NCBI GenBank assembly: GCA_026874595.1 | Contig: CM049316.1 | Coordinates: 57,917,676-57,981,675, forward strand | DNA length: 64,000 nt | Reading direction: 5' to 3' | Origin: Sipunculus nudus | Lineage: Eukaryota; Annelida; Sipuncula; Golfingiida; Sipunculidae | Shown here: positions 37,432-48,470 of the stretch, in pieces | Numbering within the stretch: the first letter of the stretch is position 1 | How the letters are laid out: each line of letters begins with the position of its first letter | The notes under the pieces: generated by a model | What the model saw: only the letters and a program-made list of their open reading frames with translations | Databases searched by the model: none | What the model was told of the DNA's origin: nothing | Program-made: the position numbers and the translations under genes

Positions 37432-38329
37432 GGCTCAATTATAAGAGAGATATATGATAAATTAATTAGTTAATTCCCTAACTTAAATTGCTGACTTTTT
37501 TAAATAGCAGCCTATCACAGAATTCTATTTTGATTTCTGAACTATACAGGTGTTTAGACCTGTTAATTAAGGATAGCAGCCAGTGTGTGCTCCAGTGTCG
37601 GCTGGCAGCACAAGATCTCTAAATCACAATCATACTGTTCTTTGTGGTACAACAGCTATCTCTCTGTGATCCTTGGTGCACTGCAGGCACCATGAACGGA
37701 GAAAATATTTAACCTGCACAATTTTTCGTCCCAGAGTACACTGATTGAAAATGGTCCATATAATTCCTTGTTGGCACCATGTACCTCCTTGTAGCCACCA
37801 CATACATCCAGGAATCTCTGGGTAGCCTGGGGAGCTCTGTATTGAGATGCAAATCTTCCAACCATGCTCCGGGATGATCCATGTTGCTAACTGTGAATGT
37901 GTGAAAGCCCCATAATATAAATCAGGCTGCTGTCCCTGGCACACCAAGGATTAAAGTTGGGATGGTCCGTGTTGTTATCCATTAATGTGTGAAAGCCCAT
38001 TAAACAAAATCACGCTGCTGTCCCTGGAACACCACAGATCATAGTTGGTGAATGTGTGAAAGGGGCTAAAGGGCTGCCATATATCGAACTCTAATCTTCT
38101 TTTCATGAAAAGTATTGTTATATTCCAATTAATCTCTGATGTTGGTGGAGTAAACACATCCTACGTTAACTAGATATTTTTGGCACCACAGGTGCCATAG
38201 CGTCACCAGACAATTAATGCCCCCAGCCCCTTTAAGTAAAGTTCCCCCATCATCAGCAGCATATACTGACACTTGGCAACGACTATGGAACATCTATCAA
38301 CTTGAGAAACAATATTTTTCACCAAATAT
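37432..38329. other. Unassigned sequence with a short tandem duplication
   Basis: At 37896-38070 the block 'aatgtgtgaaagccc...gctgctgtccctgg' occurs twice, with a third start at 38050. Two overlapping open frames of 69 and 105 codons on the - strand (37630-37947) have no recognisable domain. It may be a fragment of a longer repeat. Confidence 0.3.
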
Positions 38330-39552
38330 TAGGGCCAATACAGAGAATCACTCTTATGAAAAGAGGATAAATTTATAATATAAAAATGGTAAGGTATGTG
38401 GCTCCACCTGTCTGATTGACAAGAAAACTCTCCAAGATGGATGTACATGCCAAATTGGAGACCAACACATTGAAGATATGAGTCAGATATGAGCAGGTTT
38501 CATCTAAAATTAATGATGGACACCACACAAAAAAATGGCAGATGGCACCACAAGTCTTGCATCCAAGAATGAGGAGGCCAAGATCTATGGTTAATGCACA
38601 TTTTGACCAATACAGCACATCACTCTTAAGAAAAGAGCATTAATTTATTCTACAAAAAAGGGAAGGAAGGTGGCGTCACCTGTCTATGAGAACATTTTCC
38701 ACAATGAATAGAAATGCCAAATATAAGGCCAATACCTTGAACCACTCTGGAGATATGAGCAATTTTCACTGAAAGCACATGTACAGATGGACGCCACAGC
38801 AAAATGATTGCAGATGGCGCCACCAGTCTTGTGTACAAGATGAAGGAGTCCAAGATCTATGGATTTGTACAATTTTCAGGCCAAATCACTCCTGAGAAAA
38901 AGGCATTGATTTATTCTACAAAGAAGGGAAGGTAGGTGGTGCCACCTGTCTGGTCTACGAGAAAATTTTCCATGATGAATGGACATGCCAAATTTCAGAC
39001 AAATACCTTAAACAACTCCAGAGATAAAAGCAATATTCAGCAAAAGCATATGTACAAATTGACACAATGGGAAAACGATTGCAGATGGCGCCACCTGTCT
39101 TGTGCACAATATCGAGGAGTCCAAGATCTATGGATATGCACAATTCCAGGTCAATAGGGCAAATCACTCCACAGAAAAGGGCATTAATTTATTCTTCAAA
39201 AAGGAAGGTAGGTGGCGCCCACCATCTGGTTTACGAGAAAACTTTCCATGATGGATAGACATGTCAAATTTCAGACCAATGCCTTGAAGCACTCCGGAGA
39301 TATGAGCAATTTTCACCCAAAGCTCATGTACAGATGGACGCAACAGCAAGAGGGTGACCTTATTTCAGGTTTGCAGATCTTTTTAGAACCTCTAAGACTG
39401 CACAGGGTTTTTGATCCTAGCCCTTAAGGTTTCAATTTGTGCCCTGCTAATGGACGGATGGCCGGACAGACAGCCGGACAGACAGGCAGAAGGACGAAGG
39501 ACAAAGACCCATCACCATAGCCCTGCATGACTGAAAGTAAGCTGAACAAAAA
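38330..39552 (-). mobile_element. Helentron-like element E, partial
   Basis: A tandem core of about 275-bp units (starts near 38362, 38637, 38902, 39181), each with 'ggtggcgccacc'-like borders and 'cggagatatgagcaattttc', joins at about 39352 to a right end closely similar to that of element D. That end is 'cctctaagactgca', a GGAC/AGAC microsatellite, and a worn hairpin ending at 39552. No left terminus was found, so the copy is truncated or chimeric. Confidence 0.6.
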
Positions 39553-39987
39553 ATTAAGGGATCAAGCAAGCTAGGTAAGCCCAAGCAGATACTCCTTTCA
39601 CTTTAACTAACACAAGTGACCCATGGGTCATGATGCTCAGCTGACTGGGAAGAAATTCATAAAAGGAAATTTTATCATCTGAATGGTAGTATATACCCAT
39701 TCAACTGAAGCATCAAACAGATTAACCAACAGGCAAAATTGTGTCTGTATTTATATATCTCAAAAATAGAGAAAAAATGTGTAAACTTTAAAAACAAGGC
39801 CTACAGGCCTAATGCGAACCTGTGCAATGAGATTACACCAGGTATAATGTTTCAATGCTGGACCATTACTTTTCAAGAACATGTGTAACATGTATATGAA
39901 CAATGCAAGTACTAAACACTTAGAACAAGAAACAATTAAGCAAACATCACTGCTACAATTCTGGCATGGGTGCACACAACACAAAAT

Positions 39988-41164
39988 CTAGAATATTGGT
40001 AGTCAACAAGCGACTGTGTATCCACTAAAATCAGAGTGGGAAAGGTGAAGCGAGGCATGGATTGAATGGCAAGGGGAAATAGAGTGAAGTGTGTTGCATA
40101 ATAGCCTGGATGTCTGCAGCCGAAATGTGTATGTAGGTTGCGCCACCTACCATAAAATCCAGAAAGCTGTCCAAGATGTATAAACATGCAAAATTTTAGG
40201 CAAATAAGTCAAACCACTACTGAGACATGAGTGATTTCAGCCCATGGCAGACAAACAGACGGACCCTGTGCAAAAATGGTGGCAGGTGGCACAACCAATT
40301 TTGTGTATGATTAAGAGATATGTAAGATCTATACACATGCAAAATTTCAGGGGGATATGTCAAACCAGTCCTGAGATATAAGCCTGAATGTCTGCAGCAT
40401 ATACATAAATGTAGGTGGCGCCACCTGCCACAAAATCCTGAAAGCTATCCAAGATGTATAAACCTGCAAAATTTTAGGCAGCTTTGTCAAACCACTGCCG
40501 AGATATGAATAATTTTATCCCACGGCAAACAAACAGACGGATGCTGTGCAAAAATGATTGCAGGTGGCGCCATCAGTTTGGCGTATGATAAGAGCTATGT
40601 GAGATCTATAAACAAGCAAAATTTTTGCCCAATCAGTCAAATGGTTCCTGAGATATGAGCTTGGATGTCTGCAGCTTAAACGTGAATGTAGGTGGCGGCA
40701 CCTGTCACAAAATCAAGAAAGCTGTCCAGGATGTATACACACACAAAATTAGGTGGATAAGTCCAACCAATGCAGAGATATGAGTGTTTTTATCCCGAGA
40801 CAGATGAACAGATGGACGCTGTCCAAAAATAGTTGCAGGTGGCGCCACAATTTTAGTGTATATTATAAAGCTTTCCAAGGGCTACATTTGTGCAAAGTCT
40901 TTAGCCTTATCGGTCAAACGGTTCCCGAGATATGTGGGTTTATGTGTGGAAACAGACGCACGAATGGACACTGGGCAGAAAGGAAAGTTCAGAGGTCAAC
41001 CAAAAATGAGGGCGCAGCAGTTCACATGTGACCGATCATAATTCTGAATCTTAAAAAATTCTGCCTAGTGGTTATGGAGGAGTTCTCCGGAAACCTATGC
41101 GGCGATGGCGGCAGCGTCCGCGTCCGACTGAAAACAGTTTCCGCAAAACCCTGTTTTAAGCAGA
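39988..41164 (-). mobile_element. Canonical non-autonomous Helitron B, copy 2, inside F
   Basis: On the - strand it begins A|TCTGCTTAAAACAGGG and ends near TTCTAG. The terminal hairpin is worn and the base after CTAG is A, not T. Interior tandem units of about 280 bp match B1 in order. Similar units continue just outside at 41165-41520 ('gtaggtggagccatcagtct'), suggesting that F or an older B copy carries them too. Confidence 0.68.
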
Positions 41165-41520
41165 TTCAATGATTGTAGCTGGCACTACCAGTCTTATATA
41201 CAACAAAGAGATATATATATATGCCCAATGTCAGCCTGATATGTCAAACCCCTCCTGTGAAATAAGCAGGGACATACACTGTGCAAAAATTATTGTAGGT
41301 GGAGCCATCAGTCTTGTACACTATAAAGCTACCCGATATGTATAAACATGCCCAATTTTAGGCTGATGTATCAAATTCCTCTGTAGAAATAAGCAGGCGC
41401 ATACACTGCAAAAGTCAATGTAGGTGGCACTACCTGTCTTGTAAATGAGAATACCATCAAAGACGCATATACAGGTCAAAATATCAGTCCAATACATCAA
41501 TATTTCCCAGAGTTTGATGC
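41165..41520. repeat. Extra B-like tandem units next to B2
   Basis: Two further degenerate units with 'gtaggtgg(a/c)gcc' or 'ggtggcactacc' borders and 'cccaattttaggctgatgta', lying outside the B2 terminus. They may be an older Helitron B remnant. Confidence 0.45.
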
Positions 41521-41589
41521 ACTGGGCTGACAAGGCTTAGGTGAGTAAGGCAGTTGCCCCCGAGTGACCTGTGACAAATTGCTGCCTCA

Positions 41590-41860
41590 AGCTACTGCAC
41601 TGAGTGAACTCTTGATCTGCACCTGGCTAGACTGAGTGAACTTTTGACCTGTACCTGGCTGCACTGAGTGAACTCGACCTGTTGCATAATCTGACACAGT
41701 TGGCAGTCTGCCAAAGCTATAAATAGATTCAGGCTGAACTTTGGTGCCAAATATGATGCAGTGAGCATCATAGCTATAAATAGAAAAGCTATAAATAGAA
41801 TGCAGCTACTGCACTGAGTGATCTCTTGACCTGTACCTGGCTGCACTTCTTCCAATCCTG
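41590..41860. repeat. Degenerate minisatellite (CTGCACTGAGTGAACTCT)n
   Basis: Units of about 35 bp containing 'ctgcactgagtgaactc' and 'gacctgtacctggct' repeat four to five times, mixed with copies of 'aaagctataaataga'. It lies inside element F. Confidence 0.6.
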
Positions 41861-42399
41861 GCACTGTGCCAAAACTATTTATAGAGCTGACATCATCTTG
41901 GCTAATGGCCAACATCAAGGCACTGGCAATCTGTCAATGGTAAACCAAGTGCTGCCATCTGTACACAAATGTGGTCCCTACTTGAAATAACTTTGAAATT
42001 TATTTTCCCAATACAAAATGCTTTTCAGCTGACTTTTTATAAAAAAAGAAATCAGGAATATATGTAAAATTATTACGGATGCATGTTGAATGCAAAATTA
42101 AAATACAGTTATATCTCATTGATGGCAAATTCTTGAATTAAGTTGAGTAGGGATACCAATAATTTATAATCCAAGTACAGTTGTCTTTATATAGCCACAG
42201 AGAGCTGAATATCCATGATTGTTACATTGCCTAGTATGATGAATAACTTAAATCATATATCTAAATTTTTTAAAAGCTTTTAAAAAAACTTTCTTGTCAA
42301 TATTAACCAAAGATAACCTGAAATCTAAATGTCTAGTGGCATGATGTAATAGATCCTGACAAACTAGTGCCAGGCTAGATGTAACAGCATCACACAGCT

Positions 42400-43260
42400 A
42401 ACATATATGGCAAAATGACTCAATTCAATCTCCATAATTCAGCCAAAAATCATTCATGTGGAACCATTAATGACAATTATTATAAGAATTATTGTAGGGA
42501 TTATTCTTGTAAAATATTTAACAAACTGGCTTCAGTGACATCAGTCAAAAAACGTTTCGCAGGTTAATAACTCATATGGGAAGATACAGCCAACTGGCTA
42601 AGTTCAGCTTCCCGTAACTCAGCCAAAAAGCACTGACCCAAAACCATTTGAACAAACTTGAATTATCAACATCTGAGGATAACTAATGTGTGAGATTTAA
42701 GAATTTGGCCCAGTGGTTTTTGAGAAGAAGATCTTTGTAGCCACTGAGCTAAAATAGGCTGTTATGGCATATGACTAAATTCAGCTTCCCATATCTTTGC
42801 CAAATGTCACTGAAAAGAGACCATTTGAACAAACTTCAGAAAGCACTACACTAGGATCATTTGTGTGAGATATTAAACATTTTGGCCATATGGTTTCAGA
42901 GAAGAAGTTTATTGTAGCCCTCAGTGTGATACAGGCACTGATGACCCCGTAAAAAAAGGCCAATGCAGGTGGCGCCACCAATACCTCAATTTCAGATATG
43001 ACCAATGTGACCAACATTGGCATAAAATTTGGTGATGATAGCTCCAGCCGTTTCTGAGATTTAAATTTTAATATGCTTTTTTGCACAGTTAACAAAGTTC
43101 AACCTCCTGTAACTCGGCCAAAAATCTCCGAACTGGAACCATTCGAACAAATTTGAGAAAGATTTTTCCAGGGATCATTTCTGTGAAATATTGGACAATT
43201 TGGCTGGACAGTTTCGGAAGAAGATTTTTAAAGCGTTTTTAGCTTTTTCCCAATAAAATC
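42400..43260 (-). repeat. Tandem core of element F
   Basis: Four units of roughly 180-200 bp. Each has 'cagcttcccgtaactcagcc', then 'accatttgaacaaa', then 'gaagaagat'. A single copy of the GGTGGCGCCACC palindrome sits at 42968-42979. Confidence 0.6.
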
Positions 43261-43487
43261 TAAGAAAATGCAGTTAGAAAAAAATAAACAAAATCCGATA
43301 TAGTTTTTTGGATGACTGATTATTTGCAAAAAAATTGGTGATGCTAGCTGCTGCCGTTTTTGAGTTAGCTATGGTTAACGTACAGACGATGCACCACACA
43401 CGACGCACGACACACGACGCCGCACCATCGCATAAGCTCACAGGTTCCCTAAAAATACAGGTGGCTCCACCAGTCTGCAGAAACTAA

Positions 43488-44937
43488 CAAGGGACCCATG
43501 GGTCACAGCGCTCAGCTGTTATATATGATAAAAAATATGATTTGGGAATGAGGCATATGCTGGTTTTGTGTGGTAATAAATATAAGCTTTATTATGAGTT
43601 GTTGGTGTTTAGCTTATGTATGATTTTGATAGTTTATTTGAGACAGGGAAGAGGATTGATTTCATTTATTTTATTAACATATGGAGTGCTATTGTCACAC
43701 AGATTTTGACTTGGCCATAAAATAAAAACATCTTTTCAAATAAAGTATACACACTGTTGGTTGAATGAGGGACAAACAATATCATTATGCTAATTACAAT
43801 CTCAGCTATAATTAATAACTGGAAATAATAGTCAATTTTACACCTGGTGAAGTTTTACTCTTCTGAAGTAAAGCATTACTTATCTGATGAACATCCACAC
43901 TTTCATAGCAATACATCACTTTGTGGACACAATTAAATGTGCACTTTAATCATTGTAACCCTGGTGGTACAATACAAAATCTAAAATGTAGCATGTCCAA
44001 GAATAAAATAAAATACAGAAAGTTATAACATTCATCTAGTTTATGCACCAGCTGGGGGGGGGGGGGGGTTGAGTGCAGGGCAGAGGAGAAGCCTGCTAGT
44101 AGTGGCCAAGCTGGGTCAAGGCAAGCTGCCTGGGGTGGGTTACATAATGCAAGTGAAGGCTGTACTACTAGGTGGGCCAGATGTAAACAACACTTGACAT
44201 GGTGTATGAAAACTTGAATAAAAGCTATTCTTTTCAAACAATTTCTTTGAAATTTCAGATTTTAAAAGATTAAATCCTTATGTATATATGCTGTGAAAAT
44301 TAAATCAACAGTGCTTACAGGGAAAAAACGTGCCACTGCCAAAGTTGGACAAAATTTAAGGTATTGATTTTTTATTTATGCTAATAATTTGAAAAATTTG
44401 CAAAATTCAGATCTAATTTTGGGCAAACAATTGAATCTTGATTAAATAAAGTTATATTCCTGAAAAAAAGTCTTCAGCTTCAGCAATTCTCATGTTAAGT
44501 GAGCAAATATATTTCCTGATTTTTAAAAAATTGCATTATATTTGGGCCTATAATTTCAAAATAATACCCAATACTGACCTAATTTTTGGTATGTGCACAG
44601 AAAATGTATGGAAGAATATGAATACTAAATATGATCAAAAACAGATCAGTGGTTTTGATATTAGGCAGACTTGAAGTGTAACAATTGCTTTTTTATGGAA
44701 AACGGAGGTTTTTCCTTAATATCTTGAAGGAACAAAGTTCTAATAACCCAATTTTCGGTATGGTAGGAGATTTTGGGGACATCTAATGGTATGCAGAATT
44801 TTGGATTCGTAGGTCCAACGGTTTTAAAACGTGCCCTGTTAACGGACGGACGGCCGGACGGCCAGACCGCCGGACGGACGGACGACGGACAAAGGACCAC
44901 GACTATAGCTCAGATGACTTACAGTCAGCTGAGCTAA
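43488..44937 (-). mobile_element. Helentron-like element C, copy 2, nested in A2
   Basis: Left end CAAGGGACCCATGGGTCAC + GCTCAGCTG. Right end: ACGG/CCGG-rich microsatellite (44843-44889), hairpin and TCAGCTGAGCTAA. It interrupts an A unit after 'gcagaaactaa'; the A unit resumes with 'taaaaacaattaatggtc'. The uninterrupted equivalent is visible at 21111-21135. A 15-base G run is at 44054-44068. Confidence 0.8.
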
Positions 44938-47717
44938 TAAAAACAATTAATGGTCAATATCCATGCAAAGAATCATGGTGATTTCTTCATTAGTTGTTCA
45001 GATACTTCAGCTTTTGTATCAAATTTTCCATTATTCTTAGGGATACTTCGGAGTCCTATAGCTTGAAGGATATGGGTAACAGAGACCTAATTTCAGGTTT
45101 CCAGTTCCACAGACACTTTTCATGGGCCTCCTTGCATGACAAAAATGAAGATTCTAGGTCCAGTTGTTACGATTTGTACCCTGTTGACAGATAACCAAAT
45201 CTTTAAAGGTCTCAAAAATAGAGTAAAAAAATCCATAAAAATTTGAAAAAAATACAGGTGGCACACCCAGTCTGCAGAAACTGATGGAACACGGCATGAT
45301 CAATATGTATGCCAAAAATCATGACCATAAGTGTTGTAGTTATTGAGATACTGCAGTTTTTGTATCAAATTTTTCATTTTTCTGGGGGGTATTTTGGAGT
45401 CATACAGCGTAAAGGATATGGGTAACAGAGACCTAATTTAAGGTTTCTATGGAGACTTTTTATGGGTCTCCCTGTGTGTCAAGAATGAAGATTCTAGCTC
45501 CAGTTGTTATGATTTGTGCCCTGTTAACAGATGTTCATATCTTTAAAGGTCTCAAAAATAGAGAAAAAAATTTGTAAAAAAAACCCGAACAAATACAGGT
45601 GGTGTCACCAGTCTGCAGAAACTGATGAAACACTCCATGATCAATATCCATGCAAACAATTATGGTGATCTCTGCATTAGTTGTTCAGATACTTCAGCTT
45701 TTGTATCAAATTTTCCATTATTCTGAGCTGTACTTTGGAGTACCATAGCTCAAAGGATATGGGTATGATAAAAGGATATATGAGAAAACAATTTGTAAAA
45801 AATAAAAAAATACAGGTGGTGCCACCAGTCTGCAGAAACTGATGAAACATCTCATGATCAATAAGTATGCCAAAAATCATAACCATCAGTGATGTAGTTA
45901 ATGAGATATTGAAGTTTTTGTATGAAATTTTTTACTATTCTGGGGGGGTTCTTTGGGGCCCCATAGCTCGAAGGATATGGGTAACAGAGACCTAATTTCT
46001 GGTTTCCATGGAAACTTTTCAAAGGTCTCTCAGTGGTTCAAGAATGAAGATTCTAGGTCCAGTCTTTACGATTTGTGCCCTGTTAACAGATTTTCACATT
46101 TTTAAAGGTCTCAAAAATAGAGAAAACAATTCATATACAAGTGACCCATGGATCATGACGCTCAGCTGCCAAGCATGACCTGCGACATCATGGGCTGTGA
46201 TTCACAACTTCTAGTAAAATTGTTGCAGAACCTATATGCCAATTTTGTTTAAACTTTCTACGTTGCCATAAATTCTTCTCATATATGTCTGGTTAAAACA
46301 TAGTGAATGATGGTCTGAGGCAAAATGTATGGTTGTTGAGCTGTCAGGAACTAATCCCACAGCTTGCTCGATACCTGTCAGTCTCAAAAGGAATACCACA
46401 CAGGCCACATATAAGATCAAAATATAGCAAAAGATCAAGGAAATCCATGCAAGAATTATTGTGAAAAGGGTGCTTCCATATTAATTTTTATTCAATACAA
46501 GCCAACTGTACTGAGCTTTCATAAATGATGGTCATATTTATTAAGAAATCTTTGACCCAATGCAAGATTACATTAATATACATACCACTGCATTCACTTT
46601 AATAGTTCTTGAGATAATATGTTCTAAAGGAATTTAAAGATGGCTTCCTGGTGGCCATATTGGATTTCTGACAGGTCGGAAATTGAACAACAAATATCCT
46701 CTAAAAGGGACCAAACATCATAAAACAAGGGACCTATGGGTCACGGCGCTCAGCTGATCATGATTGAACTATAAATGTATCACCATTGTGATACAATATT
46801 TAGTCGACAAACCTTATGAATATCATGGACCTATTAGGCTATTATAAAGGAATATAATGTAATATGTGAGTAAATCATGTATGAAATTACCTGACTGATG
46901 GATTAATATGGAGTAAATATAGTGGTTTATTTTTTATTTATTTGGGAGCTGTTGAAAATAGCGATATATTTGAGCAAATATGAATGCAATGACGGTACAT
47001 AAGCAGTGGTAGAATGATAATAAGGCTATTTGTTAAAGGATCTATAGTGTATGGAAGTCCGCAAGATTTCAATTTGACATATATAATGTTATTATTAACT
47101 ATGCTGAAGAGTGGATTTATGAATTGTGACTGTATGACATGATATCTCTTAGGTCTTGACAAGGTACATTATATTGATGCCCACCACGTCTACATATTAC
47201 ACAATATTGACATAATTTCTGGCACCTACAAAGGTAACAAACAGTTATACAATATATAAAAATATGAATATATCTGATTCAACTTGTTCTCGTTTACTGA
47301 GGCTGACATTGGGATGGGGTTCGGAGAAGGAAACAATGTGAGCAGCAAGGAGGGTTGGATGTAGAGAGAAAAGGAGATAGAGAGAGAGGGACGGAGCATT
47401 CAACAGTACTTAAACACCTGGAAGGTTAAAATCTAAAATATTATGAAATGTAGATAAAGTCTGAGAGAAAGAGGTAATCTAGGCTATGGTTGGTTGATAT
47501 GATTGAAGAAATTGTTGCAAATAATATTTTAAGATCTGACCTTGCGTTTTCATTGGATACCTTTTTGACAGGCTATTGACAGTTCAACATTTTACAAATT
47601 TGTCTAATGAGATCCAATTTTTTTAATTTAAACTTTAATTAAACTTTTTTTTCTATTTTATGATATGTATACAGTTGCTATAAAATCCCCACTCCACAGG
47701 CGGAAGGACTGGATGGA

Positions 47718-47733
47718 GGGGGGGGGGGGGGGG
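47718..47733 (+). repeat. Poly-G tract in C3
   Basis: A 16-base G run after 'ggatgga', at a place comparable to the G runs of other C copies. Confidence 0.9.
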
Positions 47734-48249
47734 AGGAGAGTTATGATGGGAGTTACAACGCCTCAGTCTCTCTGTATATATTTTCTTCAAATTATTAAAT
47801 TTTATGCTATAGCAATAGCACTATTGTTGACAGTGCGAAGGAGCAAGGACTTAGTGGGGTGGGGGAAGGGGATGGTGGGAGTTACAATACCCTTGCATAT
47901 ACGTACAGGATATGAAATTTAATTAATCAGAGCTTACAGGAAAAAAAAGTTTATTCATAATTATTAAATATTTAAAACAGGCAAGAAAGCTAGAGAAACA
48001 AAGCAAATAATTTTAATTCCCATTCTTCTGAGCCAGGAAATTATGAACAATTTTACATAAATTCCTTTTTTTATAACATCATTTTTTTTCCAGGTTTGAA
48101 AATGTAACTATACATTTAGAGTATAACATATATATGTGAATATTTCAGTTGATTCACATTTCTTAATTGCATCAACATATATATCTAATAAATTAGGTTT
48201 ATAGTACCTGTTAACAGAATGGGGTGGGGGGAGGAAGGGAGGCATAGGG

Positions 48250-48251
48250 GT

Positions 48252-48290
<39 letters not shown>

Positions 48291-48323
48291 AGCAAGAAAG
48301 AGAGAAAGGGAAAGAGAGAGAGG
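48250..48323 (+). repeat. (GA)n microsatellite
   Basis: Imperfect GA/GAAA repeat, about 74 bp, within composite element C3. Confidence 0.9.
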
Positions 48324-48470
48324 AGAAAGGCTCTCTGGTAATTACTGCCTGACCCAGCCTGACCCAGACACTCACAGAAGCAGTAGGCAAGGAGTGAAGG
48401 TGTTATGTAACAGCCTGGAACACTGTTAACCAATGACTTGATCTTAATATTCAAGACATGGTGCTATAAA

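Larger units (their letters stand above)
39795..43455 (-). mobile_element. Helentron-like element F, nested in A2
   Basis: The left end CAAGGCCTACAGGCCT has the same CAAG-plus-palindrome layout as A, C and D but a different palindrome (AGGCCT-AC-AGGCCT). The subterminal repeat GAACCTGTG follows at about 39815. The right end (about 43380-43455) carries an ACGACGC-type microsatellite and the inverted partner CACAGGTTC before CCTAAAAA. The core is four degenerate units of about 180 bp (42400-43255) with 'accatttgaacaaactt'. Helitron B2 (39988-41164) and a small minisatellite are inside. Without B2 the element is about 2.48 kb. Non-coding. Confidence 0.68.

Noticed and set aside
37630-37947. Possible gene from 69- and 105-codon frames
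   Set aside because: The frames overlap each other in different phases, have no recognisable domain, and run into a short tandem duplication.
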